Source: Amorphophallus konjac
Taxonomy: Eukaryota > Streptophyta > Magnoliopsida > Alismatales > Araceae
Direction: 5' to 3'
Assembly: GCA_022559845.1 (NCBI GenBank)
Contig: CM040118.1
Location: 444,476,053 to 444,540,052 of the forward strand
Length of the DNA: 64,000 nucleotides
This document shows, in pieces, positions 33,045-45,222 of the stretch (position 1 is its first letter; every line of letters begins with the position of its first letter). Made by a program: the position numbers and the translations under genes. Below the pieces are notes generated by a model. The model saw only the letters and a list, made by a program, of their open reading frames with translations. It did no database searches and was not told the origin of the DNA.

Positions 33045-35791
33045 CGGCCACCACTCCCGAAGAGAGCATGCACATACCCCGCCATGGGGGATAAGAAGGA
33101 GAGATATACCCTGCCACGGGGGCGTAAGAGGCAAAAAAAAGAGGGAGATATACCCCGTTCCCAGGGGCACATGAAGAGAATCCACCCCGAATCAGGGGCA
33201 CACAAAGCAAAAGCTACCCCCCCGGCTTCGGGGCATTTGAAGAAGAATCCGCCCTGACCTGGGGACATAAGAAGAAATAGAGTTGCACCCCGGCTTAGGG
33301 GCACTTGAAGAAGAAATAAACCCCGATATGGGGGCACATGGAGCAAAAGACATATCCCGCCATGGGGGCATAAGAAGAAAAGAATTCACCCCGACCTGGG
33401 GACAAACAAAAAAAGAAACTCACCCCGGCTTAGGGGCATTTGAAGAAGAAACATACCCCGCCTGGGGGCATAGAAGCCATAAAGATTGCGTTCCGGCCCA
33501 AGGGCATTTAAAGAAGCTACATCCCACCTTGGGAGCATAAGAAGAAAAGAGTCCACCCCGACTTAGGGGCATTTGAAGAAGGAATACATCCCGGCCTCGG
33601 GGTCTATGAAACAACATATAGCCCCCCCCCGGGGGGCATCTGAAGCAGAATAAACAATATTCCTTGGTTTAGGGGTGTATGGAGGAAGAAATACACCCCG
33701 CTTGGGGGCACATAAGCATGAGAAGTAAAAAAAAAACACCCCAGCCCAGGGGCACACAAAGAGAGAAACTCACCCCGGCTTAGGGGCATTTGAAAAAGAA
33801 ATGTGCCCCGGCCTCGGAGTCCATGAAGCAACACACACCTCCCCCTTTGGGGGCATTTGAAGCAGGACAAACGACATTCCTCGGCTTAGGGGCGCATGAA
33901 GAAAGGAATGCACCCCGCTTAGGGGCGCATAAGCATAAGAAGAAGAGACTGCCCCGGCCTGGGGTCATGAGAAGAAGCAGAGTTGCACCCCGGCTTAGGG
34001 GGCATATGAAGAGAAGTGTACCCCACCCTAGGGCATAAGAGGCAGAAGAATCAACCCCGACTCAGGGGTAACTGAAGAGAAATCCACCCCCGCCTCGGGG
34101 GGCACAAGACGCAAGAATTCCACCCCCGCCATGAGGGCACAAGAAGCAACACCCCCGATTCGTGGGGGCATGTGGGACAAAGAATACGCCCCGGCTTAGG
34201 GATATTTAAAAAAAAATACATACACCCCCGCACGGGGGGCATAAGAAGTAAAAGATACACCCCATGCCAGGGGCATATGAAGAGAATACACTCCATCCCG
34301 GGGGCGTAAGAAGCGGAAGAAACACACTCCGCCATGGCGGATAAGAAGGAGGAAACATACTCCACCATGGGGGCACAAGAAGCAACAGCTGCACCTCGGC
34401 TCAGGGGTAGATAAAGAGAAGTCCACCCCGGCTTAGGGGTATTTGAAGAAGAAACATATCCCGCCTGGGGGCATAGAAGCCGCAAAGAACACGCCTCGGC
34501 TCAGGGGCATTTGAAGAAGCTACATCCTACCTTGGGAGCATAAGAAGAAAAGAGTCCACCCCATCTTAGGGGTATTTAAAGAAGAAACATACTCCACCTG
34601 GGGGCATAGAGGTCATAAATAATATGCCCTGGCTTAGGGGTATTTGAAGAAGAAAGATACCCCGCCTCGGGGGACATTGCAAGCAGCGATACACCCTGCT
34701 TGGGTGCACAGGAAGCAAACCACACCCCGCTCCTGGGGGCACATAAAGAGAGTACACACCACCATGGGGGCACATGAAGAGGATCCACCCCAACTCGGGG
34801 GTACATGAACCAATAAATAATACACCCCGCCTTAAGGGAATTTGAAGAAGAAGCATACACCCTACCAATGGGGGCACATGAGCCATCGAGAACACACCCC
34901 ACATTGGGTGCACAAGAAGCAAACATCCCCCAGCATGTCGGAGCAGAAGAAGAAGAATTCCCCCCTCGGGGGCATAAAAAGCAAAGATATACCCGGTGCC
35001 CGGGGCACATGGAGAGAAAGACACCTCCCTTCGGGGGCACAACAAGCAACAAAGATGCACCCTCGTGCCGGGGGCATATGAAGAGAATACACTCCATCCC
35101 GGGGGTGTAAGAAGCAGAAGAATCCACCCCTACCTGGGGGCATAAGAAGCCGAGGACACACCCCACCTTGGGTGCAAAGAAGCAAAGATCCTATCGTGTA
35201 TAAGGGCGTATGAAACCAAAGAATACACCCTGGGTTAGGGGAATACAAAGAGAAATATACCCCACTCTGGGGAAAGGGAAGCAGAAGAATACACCCCGCC
35301 TTGGGGGCATATGAAGTTAAGAATCACACCCCCGTCTTGGGGGCATTTGAAGAAGAAGCATACCTCGCCTAGAGGGCCTAGAAGCTATAAAGAACACGCC
35401 CCGACTCAGGGGCTTATGAAGAGAGGTCCACCCCGGCCTAGGGGTATTTGAAGAAGAAACATACCCCGCCCGGGGGCATAGAAGCCATAAAGAATACGCT
35501 CCGGCTTAGGGGTATTTGAAGAAGCTACATCCCGCCTTGGGAGCATAAGAAGAAAAGAGAATCCACCCCGACTTAGGGGCATTTGAAGGAGTATACCCCA
35601 GGCTCGGGGTCCATGACCGCTCCCCCGGGGGACATCTGAAGCAGAACAAACAACATCCCCCGGCTTAGGAGGGGCATATGAAAGAAGGAATACACCCCGA
35701 TATGGGGGCACATAAGCGAAGAAGAAGAATTCACCCCGCCTCGGGTGCATAAAAAAAAAGCAAGAACTACACTCTGCCTCAGGGGCGGCAA
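33045..35791 (+). repeat. LARD tandem array 1, left part (35-40 bp units)
   Basis: Consensus about CACCCCGGCTTAGGGGCATT followed by TGAAGAAGAAA. There are about 70 copies here, and the array resumes at 47409 after the copia insertion. A block of several units containing GGGGGCATAGAAGCCATAAA recurs near 33450, 34460 and 35470, so segments of the array were themselves duplicated. Confidence 0.88.
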
Positions 35792-37977
35792 TGTTGAAAT
35801 TAGATGGAAGGCTCTTTCACCACAGAATGTGGATCTAGAGGGGGGTGAATAGATCAGCTGGCCAATAAAAAATTCTGCCTAGATTCAGATGCGAAATTAA
35901 AAGAACACTGATCAAACACAGTCAATGCACCGGATAATAGAGATAAGATCTGCTAGACAGACAAGCAACCACACGAGAGGCACAAAGAATTTTAGGTGGT
36001 TCGGTCAATTTCGACCTATGTCCACCCCACATTCAACTCGAATGTGGATTACTATTGATACACAGCTTCAATCTGCTGGGCACTACAGCTTGCCAACAAC
36101 GGCTGGGGCTTACAGCTTATCCCGACCAGAGGAACCTCGTCTGCAACAGCTGAGCTTCACAGCTTGCTCTGCTGGGCTCTACAGCTTAGCCGACCAGAGG
36201 TAACACCTCTACACACCGCTGCCTCACAGCTTGATCGAACAAGAGTTTTCAAAAGAAAAAATAACAAAGACTGAAAAGTAAGAAACGCAGAATCGAATGG
36301 AATGAAGAACAAAACGACTGTAGCTCAAATTGAGCAATATCAGCTCTGGTATCTGAACCAAGAGACTGATTCACAAGCCCTCATATAACTCTCTCAACTC
36401 ATCTCTCTCACTTTCTTCTTCTCTCCTTTTCTTCTTCTCTGCTTTTCTTCTCTTTGGATCTCGGTGGCTCTCTGCTGCCTCAGGTTTGTCTCACTTTATA
36501 TACTTGCCACTGGTTGATCAGCCTTCAACAGAAGATAAATACTTCTATATATATCAGCAGCAGATTGGATAAGGGCGCGTGGCTTTCATGTTTTCCCGCC
36601 CAAGGAATTCGCCATATCCGAGGTGCTTTCATCCACGTGGCAGCATCTGGTCACCTCGTCCTCCTGGGATCACGAGCCATGTCAGCAATCTTAGTAACAA
36701 ATCCCAGTCAGATAGAGTATCGGATTATCAAGTTAAGTGAAGAACTCTGTACAGACTTTGTAAGATGAAATGCCTTGTGTAGACATCATGATGTATAGAC
36801 TTTGTGAAATGTGAATGCAATGTATAGACTTCAGTGTATATACTATGTGAAGGCGAGTGCAATGTACAGACTCCATGAGACTCTAATGAAGACAGACGAT
36901 GTATAGGCTTCAGGACTGATGCACGATGCAGACTCGTCCAATGTATACACATGCTTGTTGTTCAGTCTTCACGAATGATGTACAGACTTCCAATGTGTAG
37001 ACTTTGGCAAGGCAACGTCGGTAAAGCAACCAATGTACAGACTTACTGAACTGAGCGAAGGTAAAAGATATGAGGAATGTATAGACTTACTCGGTTCGGT
37101 TCAGAACGTAGGTAATGATCAATGTATAGACTTAACAGTCGCCCTGGCTGTACAGACTTGGTCACAAACTGAACAGTCGGTTGTATAGACTTGCACAAAC
37201 CAAAGTCTGTACAGACTTGAAATGAAAACCAATGTATAGACTTCGTGAGCGCCTAGAGGATGTACAGACTTAGTGACTGTACAGACTTGGAAGGCTCAGC
37301 GAAGGATGTACAAACTTGGTCACAAACTGAACAGTCAGTTGTATAGACTTTGCCCAATGCCTGAGATGCTAACAGAGACGCTGGACTCTGTACAGACTTG
37401 AGCGATGTATGGGCTTAGCTTCGTGCAAGCTACAGTCCAATGTATGGACTTTGAAGTTCAACTGGTGAGTGTACAGACTTCACCAATGAGACGCTCACTG
37501 TACAGACTTGGCACCGACCAATGTATAGACTTGAAAATGCTGAATGAACGAATGAGCAATGTATAGACATTGGGTGCCACAATGTGCAGACTTCACGATG
37601 TATGGACTTGAGTGTTCGTGTGAGCTGCACTATATAGACTTTAACAAAATGCCTAAGACGCTGCATGAGACACTAGATGGACAGACAGTGTATAGACTTG
37701 CACTCTGTGGGTGTCGACCCACCTGAGAAGGGGGTCGACCCACTACTGTCCAGACTAAACAAGGAAAAGTATAGGCTCTATGTTCATGCTGCAATGCACT
37801 GTGTAGACCTATGAGTGTGTGCATAATAATATATAGACTCTGACTGCATTATATACACAGACAACCTGATCAAAACAATTTCATCAAAATAAGAACAGTT
37901 GCCAATCAATCAAAACAAGCTGTTGCCAATGAAGTAAAACTTATTGTCAACATCATCAACATAGAGGGGTCACAACA
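35792..37977 (-). repeat. 3' LTR of the nested copia element
   Basis: On the minus strand it starts TGTTGTGACCCC (at 37977) and ends TTTCAACA (35792). It carries about 40 copies of AAGTCTRTACATTG on the minus strand between about 36730 and 37840. In hand-read stretches it differs from the 5' LTR at roughly 3 percent of positions. Confidence 0.95.
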
Positions 37978-37991
37978 ATCTCCCCCTTTTT
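37978..37991 (-). other. Polypurine tract of the nested copia element
   Basis: On the minus strand AAAAAGGGGGAGAT lies directly before the 3' LTR, as in the left copia element. Other GGGGGAGA tracts further inside (about 38140 and 38210) are typical of this family's tail. Confidence 0.8.
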
Positions 37992-39606
37992 GATGATAGC
38001 AACACCCTATTATATAGAATAGCAACAACCTGTTATGCAGATGCATTTTTGATGAAGGACATGATTTGTTATTCAGATTTGTCATGCAGATGCTATGAAT
38101 GCCATGCTGAGACATGAACACAACTCTCTGCTCACAAGATCTCCCCCTTTGCCATAGACATGATGCATACACTTCCCTGGAATGAATTCATCAAATGGAC
38201 AATATATTCTCCCCCTTTGCCATCAACAAAGAGGAGGGAAAGAAGATGCAAGGGAAGGAGCAAGAAGAATCAGCTGACTGGCATTCTTAGCAGGTAGTTC
38301 AGAAATTAAGCAGCTAAAGCACAGAACCTTCAGTCATATAAATTGAGAAACTGCTTAGAAAGTGAAGTTCTGGTTTAAAGGTTATACAAGTGAGAGTTCA
38401 TGCACTACATTCATTGGATAAGGTAGCTGTGCATGATAAAATAATAAACCAGAATCATATTTACATGAGAGATTCAGTTTCAGAATATCTTACTTTCATA
38501 GACTCGGTAGAATGTGCTAAGAGATACCATGTCATGTATTGAAATTAAACAAATTGACATCCATGAAATTTCTTTTGAAGGAACAACAATTTCAATATTA
38601 TTTCATTGAGGGCATTCAGGTACCATAAGTCTTTTTGCGTAAGGGTATACGTTTATCAGACGCCAATACCCCTGGATACTCAACATGATGGACTATTTTG
38701 CCTATGATCAAACTCAATAGAACTGATTTACACCTTTTTGTGTGAGGGTACACGTTTATCAGACGCCAGTTACCCCCAGGTACTCAGTGAAACCAACCTA
38801 CTGTTTTGATCATTTTATACAGAGATAGCTGATACACCTCATGACATGAGTGTTGTCCACTTCTTTGATGGATCACTCAGTTTCTCAGTGATTTACCAGT
38901 CATTGCTCTGCCAATGCTACTTTTCAATTAATTTTCAATATTTTTCAATATCTTTCTTAGCTGTCCTTTATTTGTTTCAGAATGACTTGTTTAAGGACAA
39001 TACACATACTTAGTTTCTCTAACATGATTTCAGATGAGTTTTCAGATTTCAGATATAATTAGCTTTGTCTGACATGAAATAAGATGAGGGTTGAGTGCTT
39101 TATCAATTTTCAGCATCCTTATTTACTGATTGTAGTCTTTCAACTCTAAAGATTATAAAATTTAAACCATTAAGTCAGTCTGTAAGGAATTAAAGTTCTT
39201 ATGAGGGAAGAAGTCTATTTTCTATTGCTTAACATTAGAACTGACTAAAAGATTACCATACTGTCAGACTCAACTCTGAATCATATGCAACACTCCCCCT
39301 GTCTATGTGCATGTGGTTTTACAAATGATGACTGAACAAATTATTTTGAAGTTCATGCTTATTCAGACTGCACTATCATGCAATATGACCACCAGGGTTA
39401 TGCAGAGAAATGTAGTGCAAAACAGTTCTATATGCATGTGATTTTAGACACATTCATGACTAAATGATATGCAGTGATGATCATGAGAAAACAATATGAG
39501 TGTCATGCATGATCATGAGTCTGTTGCACCATTCAACCTTCACAGAGTTTTATACAAGCTATCAGATGCAAGTCCAAATCAAAAATTTTATTCAAAACAG
39601 TTGAAA
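37992..39606 (-). other. Non-coding tail of the copia element
   Basis: No reading frame of note. Contains extra polypurine runs and a diverged direct repeat of about 55 bp (GGGTATACGTTTATCAGACG near 38645, and again near 38750). Homologous to 1-467 in inverse orientation. Confidence 0.6.
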
Positions 39607-39609
39607 ACT

Positions 39610-42600
39610 TTATTCATCATGCTGAAACTTACACAAGCCAAGTTCTCTTCTAAGAAATTTAAACTTTTCATTTCCAAGTGGCTTAGTAAAGATATCAGTA
39701 ATTTGTTTGTCTGTTTCAATGAAATTCAGTTCGATTTCCTTTTTATTCACAGCATCTCTAAGAAAATGGTGTTTTATCTCTATGTGTTTAGTCCTAGAAT
39801 GATGAACAGGATTTTTAGCAAGGCATATGGCACTAGTATTATCACATAAAATTGGAATACATTCCAGTTTTATCTGATAATCATCTAGTTGGTGCTTGAT
39901 CCATAGTACTTGGGCAGCACAATTACCAGCTGCAACATATTCAGCCTCAGCTGTAGACAAGACTACAGTGTGTTACTTCTTAGATGCCCAAGATACTAGA
40001 CAATCACCAAGGAATTGATAATAGCCACTAGTGCTTTTTCTATCTACTAGACACCCAGCATAATCAGCATCAGTGTAAGCTAGAAGCTCTAACTCACACC
40101 TAGCAGGATACCATAATCCTAGCTCTTGGGTGCCTAGCAGATATCTAAAAATCCTTTTTACTGTCTTAAGATGAGTTTCTTTAGGACTGGCCTGAAACCT
40201 AGCACATAATCATACAGCAAATTGAATATGAGGCCTAGATGCTGTTAAGTAGAGAAGGGATCCGATCATACCTCTATATAGCTTTTGATCAACGGGTTTA
40301 CCTTTAGTGTCTTCATCCAAGCTTGTAGAGGTACCCATTGGAGCAGCTATCTCATTGAGGTTTTCCATCTTGTATTTCTTGAGTAGATCCCTTGTGTACT
40401 TGGACTGAGTGATAAACATTCCATCCTTTGTTTGTGTAACCTGCAGTCCAAGAAACAATTTGAGCTCACCTATTGAGCTCATTTCAAACTCATTAGTCAT
40501 TGTTTTAGAAAATTCCTCACACAATTTGGGGTTAGTTGACCCAAAAATAATGTCATCCACATAAATTTGTACAATAAGAATGTCAGAATTACTCACCTTT
40601 GTAAACAAGGTCTGATCAACTACTCCTCTAGTGAAATTTTGATCAGTAAGGAACTTGCTCAACCTGTCATACCAAGCTCTGGGAGCTTACTTAAGACCAT
40701 AGAAAGCTTTATTTAATTTGTAAGCATGATTAGGGAAATCTAGACATTCAAACCCAGGGGGCTGTCTTACATAGACATCCTCACTAATTTTCCCATTTAA
40801 GAATACAGATTTTACATCCATCTGCTGGAGGATTATTCCAAGGGAGCATGCACAAGCCAATAAAATCCTAACAGCTTCTAATCTGGCTACAGGGGCAAAT
40901 GACTCTTCAAAGTCAATACCAAACTCCTGGTTATACCCCTGAGCAACAAGTCTGGCTTTATTTTTAACAATATTCCCTAATTCATCAGATTTATTCCTGA
41001 ATACCCACTTAGTCCCTATGACTGTTCCATGATCAGGAGGTGGGACCAAGTGCCACACCTTGTTCCTGTCGAACTGATTAAGCTCCTCATGCATGGCATT
41101 AATCCAATGCACATCCTTGAGGGCACAATCAATGGACTTGGGTTCAATTTGAGAGACAAGAGCATATGTATTTAATTCATCCTGAATTCTAAAGTGACCT
41201 CTAGTCCTAGGGGGATAATTCAGATTACCAATGACATTATTCACAGGGTGATCTTTAAGATATCTGATATTAACAATCTGAGTTTCAGAAATTTCACTTA
41301 CCTCCCCCTGAACTTCAGATTCTTCTTCATTCTGCTCTTCTTTTTCTTCCTCACCATCAGACTGGTCTGCAGAGTTATCATCTTTTAAAATGTTCCCATC
41401 TTCATTCCTGCAATGACCATGGTTAGTTTCCATTAAGGATTCATCAAAGATAATGTGTGGAGATTCTTCAACTATTTTTGTGTTTAAGTTGAACACTCTA
41501 TAAGCTCGGGTGTTTTCAGAATAACCAAGAAAAATTCCTGGTTCACCTTTTGGCTCAAATTTATCAAGGTCCCTCTTATCATTTATATGTATAAAACATT
41601 TACAACCAAAAACCTTGAAATGGGCAATTGAAGGTTTCTTACATTTCAAAATCTCATAGGGGGTTTTCTGGGTAGAAGGTCTTACCATTGCCCTGTTAAT
41701 TACATAACAGCCTGTGTTGACTGCTTCAGCCCAGAATTTTCTTGGCAGTTCACCTTCAACTAGAAGTGTTTGGCCCATCTCCACTAGAGTTCTGTTCCTC
41801 CTCTCAACAACACCATTCTGCTCAGGTGTCGTAGGTGAGGAGAACTTATGATGAATCCCACTAGACCTGCAAAATTCTTCAAAGTGTGAGTTTTCAAACT
41901 CACCTCCATGATCAGTCAAAATATTTTCAATTTTCTGATTTATTCTAATATAGAACTCCTGAAATTCTGAAAATGCATCATTCTTGTGTGACAGAAAATA
42001 TACCCAAGTATACATAGAAAAATCATCTACTAAGACAAACCCATATCTCTTCCCTGATAAACTGACAGACCTGGTTGGCCCAAATAGGTCCATGTGCATC
42101 AGTTCATAAGATTTAGTGGATAGGTTTTCTGTCCTAGATTTGAATGATTTTCTAGTCAACTTGGACTGAATGCATGCATTACAAAATTTATTGTCCTTTT
42201 TAAAAGAGACTTCAGGGAGCCCTCTAACCATGCTATGTTTGTTTAGTTTATGCAAAACAGTATAACTCGCATGGCCTAGCCTACGATGCCATAAAAATGC
42301 TAAATCTTCTCTACTGGTAGTAAGACATAGGTTAGAATGCTGAATATCATCTAAATCTATCATGTATGTGTTATTTATTCTTTTTCCAGAAAATTTGACA
42401 ATTTCAGAATCAGGTTCAAAAACCTTGCAGCATTGAGAATCAAATAAGACTTTATGTCCTTTATCACACAACTGGCTGATACTGAGTAAATTATAAGCTA
42501 ACCCTTCAACCAGCATAACATCATCAATGCAGCAGGTAGAACACTTACCTACCTTACCTGATCCAATGATCCTACCCTTTGTGTTGCTTCCAAAGGTGAC

Positions 42601-42687
42601 AAGGCCTCCTAGCTTCTCAGTCAGCATGCAGAACTTGGCCTTATCTCCTGTCATATGCCTGGAGCAGCCACTATCCAAGTACCACAA
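39610..42687 (-). pseudogene. Copia pol: protease, integrase, RT, RNase H (three stops)
   Basis: One frame throughout. Protease active site [14 protein letters not shown] at about 42640-42687; integrase finger (HRRLGHASY ... CNACIQSK); DDE core [22 protein letters not shown] (about 42090-41800). RT from [12 protein letters not shown] through [16 protein letters not shown], with the catalytic YVDDIIFG intact (about 40540-40563). RNase H has AYTDADYAGC, STAEAEYVA and CDNTSA. Stops: 40687-40689 (TAA, Gln codon changed), 40210-40212 (TGA after SRPHIQFAV) and about 39972 (TAA in KK-stop-HTVVLSTAEAEY). Otherwise well preserved, so decay is recent. The frame extends upstream of 42687 with a further TAA near 42725. 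Confidence 0.93.
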
Positions 42688-42845
42688 GTTGCTCTTGGCT
42701 GACAGGCATACCTGCTCACATAGTTAGGGTAAAAAGTTTGGAACCCAAGTCTGTTTGGGCTCCAATGCAGATGAAGTGCAAGTAAAGGAAGAAAGCATGG
42801 CTTTGGGAATCCACGTTTTTTTAAAAGAACTTTGTTCAGTGGATT

Positions 42846-45164
42846 TTACAGATTTCCTTCTGTTATTCTTTCTCTTATTTTTTTGTTTTTCTTTTTATTT
42901 GCACCAACAGAGTTATTCACAGAATTGTTGTTATTATGCCAATGCTTCGGCCAGGTTGCATTCATAAAGTTTTGGTCAAGGTGATATTTGGGCTGGCTGA
43001 AAGATTGGAAGTTTCTAGTTGTTCGACTACCATACCCATTACCCCAATTTCTGACATAGGGTCTATAAAATCGTGTAGGTTGATGAACGTACCCTGTATG
43101 CATCCCTTGAGTTCTAGTCCACCCAAACCCATTAGGATAGATTGACTGTGTGGGGTAGTAGGACTGGACTCTAGGTGGATTGAATTTGTTGGGCTGACTC
43201 CTGAAAACATTTTGTCTTCCTTGCACCCTTGACCCTGCTAACCTGTTCATAGGTTTTTGTTGGGTCTTTTTCTGTGATAGTGGTGGTGAAGACTTTTTGG
43301 TATTGACATGGGGTTTGTTTACCTGAGTAGGCTGACCCCTAGCCTTGGATTGAGCACTAGAGCTAGGTTTGGAAGTGCCAATTCTACTAGGCTCACCAAC
43401 TTTCTGTTTGCCCTTCTCCTCTGCATTGGGCTTTTTCAGATTCACATTTGTTTTCACAGCATTATTAGAATTCATATTAATCAGAGGTCCTTTCTCCTTT
43501 TGTGCAACAAAGGAAATAGTTTTCATTCCAAATCTCTTAGTTGCACTAGAGTTGAATCCTAGGCCCTCTCTCCTGAAATTAACCTTTGACCCCAATAATG
43601 CATCTACATTTTCAGATCCTTGAGTCATTTTCTCAATGGTTTTCAGCTTATCCTCATTGTCTTTCTGAATTTCATCAATAGACTTTTTCAATTCATTATT
43701 TACATTGAGGACAGCTTCATATTTTTCAGAAGTAATTTTTATCTCACTTTCATAATTCTGAATTTTCAATTTCTATGGATCAATTTCATTGTCTAATCTC
43801 ACATTTTCTTCCTTAGAGATTTTCAGTTCTTTCTTGATTTCTTCAAATTCAGAACATGTGAGTTTCAGCTTACTATTCTCATTCTCTAAGCATGCAATTT
43901 CATCAGACAATGAAGTATCATTTTGCATGATGTTAATTTTTCTTCGTAGATGCCTATTTTCTTTTCTGACATCATCTACTCTATCAGCAAGTTCATTATA
44001 AGCATCCATCCAATCAACAATAGTAAAGTTTTCAAAACGAGAGGATACCTCATCAGATTCTTCCTCTCTATCTTCTGAGCTGGTTGCCATGAGACAGATT
44101 GGCTTCTCAGCTTCAACTTCACTATCCAAAGTGTTGCTCAAGGATCCCTCGTCCTCATCACTCCAGGTACTCACCATAGCTTTCCCTCTTGTGTTCTTTT
44201 TCTTTGACTTGTCCTTGAGGTTCTGATTTGTCGGACATTCAGCTTTAAAGTGACCAGCCTTCCTGCATTGATAGCAAACATTAGTCTCAGCTTTCTTTAA
44301 AGGGTTTGATTTGTACCTTGTGTCTCGGCGGCCACCACTGGGATTTCTTCGGCTAAATCGTCTTCCTTCTTTCTTGAGAAAACGCCGGAATTCCCTAGTA
44401 ATCATAGCAATATCATCATTTGCCATTTCTTCTTCAGACAAGCTCTCTTCAATTGATGATCCGTTGAGGCTGGATCGACTGGATTTGCTAGCACCAGCCT
44501 TCAGAGCTATTGGCTTCCTCTTTCTATCAGCCTCCTCTATCTTCGGCAGATTCATCTCATATGCCATTAGAGATCCGATAAGCTCATCTGCCCTTGTATT
44601 GTGCAGATCTCTTCACTCTTCCATAACAGTGGCCTTGGTGTGCCAAATTGGAGTCAAGGATCGCAAGATCTTTCTGACTATATCATACTCAGAATACTTC
44701 TTCCCAAAACCTCTGAGACTATTTGTGATAATAGTCAATCGAGCATACATTTCTTTGATTGTCTCGTTTGGCTTCATCTTGAAGGCCTCGTATTCTGAAA
44801 CCAGTTGATTAGTCTTGGTCTCTCTAACTTGTGAAGTCCCCTTGTAGATCACTTCAAGTGCATCCCACATTTCCTTTGCTGAAGAGCAGGCAGATACTCG
44901 TGAGAACTCGGTGGCATGCAGAGAACACTGGATTGCATTGATTGCACTCCAGTTGAGCGTGGACCTTCTAATTTCCTCCTTGGTCCATACATCTTCATTA
45001 GGGGACAGCTCGAAAGGTCCCTTGCTAACTACCTTCCAAATCTCATAATCTTTAGCCCTCAAAAAAACCTACATACGGTTCTTCCAGTATGCGTAGTTGG
45101 ATCCATCAAAGTACGGGGGCTTGGATGTGGAGTGTCCTTCAGCTATCATCCATCTTCCGTCCAT
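42846..45164 (-). pseudogene. Copia gag with zinc knuckle and coiled coil (three stops)
   Basis: Starts MDGRWMIAEGHSTSKPPYF, the usual copia gag opening, at 45164. A UBN2-type gag domain follows (EMWDALEVIYKGTSQVRETK), then the knuckle CYQCRKAGHFKAEC (C-x2-C-x4-H-x4-C, about 44235-44280), an acidic stretch, a long coiled coil (about 43700-43980) and a basic Asn/Gln-rich end. In-frame stops at 45069-45071 (TAG), 44613-44615 (TGA) and 43773-43775 (TAG). About 770 codons in total, long for copia and in line with SIRE/Maximus elements. Gag and pol are now in different frames. Confidence 0.88.
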
Positions 45165-45207
45165 CTGTACCTTCCTCTTCGGGCTGTAAGTCCCTGCAAA
45201 AGAGTTA

Positions 45208-45220
45208 GGCTATGATACCA
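45208..45220 (-). other. Primer binding site of the nested copia element
   Basis: On the minus strand TGGTATCATAGCC starts two bases after the 5' LTR. It matches the initiator-Met tRNA complement TGGTATCAGAGCC at all but one base. Confidence 0.85.
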
Positions 45221-45222
45221 AC

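Noticed and set aside
37992..39606. Env-like ORF in the copia tail
   Set aside because: Some SIRE relatives have one, but no frame above about 120 codons lies here and the only one (39496-39849, plus strand) is a shadow of RNase H.
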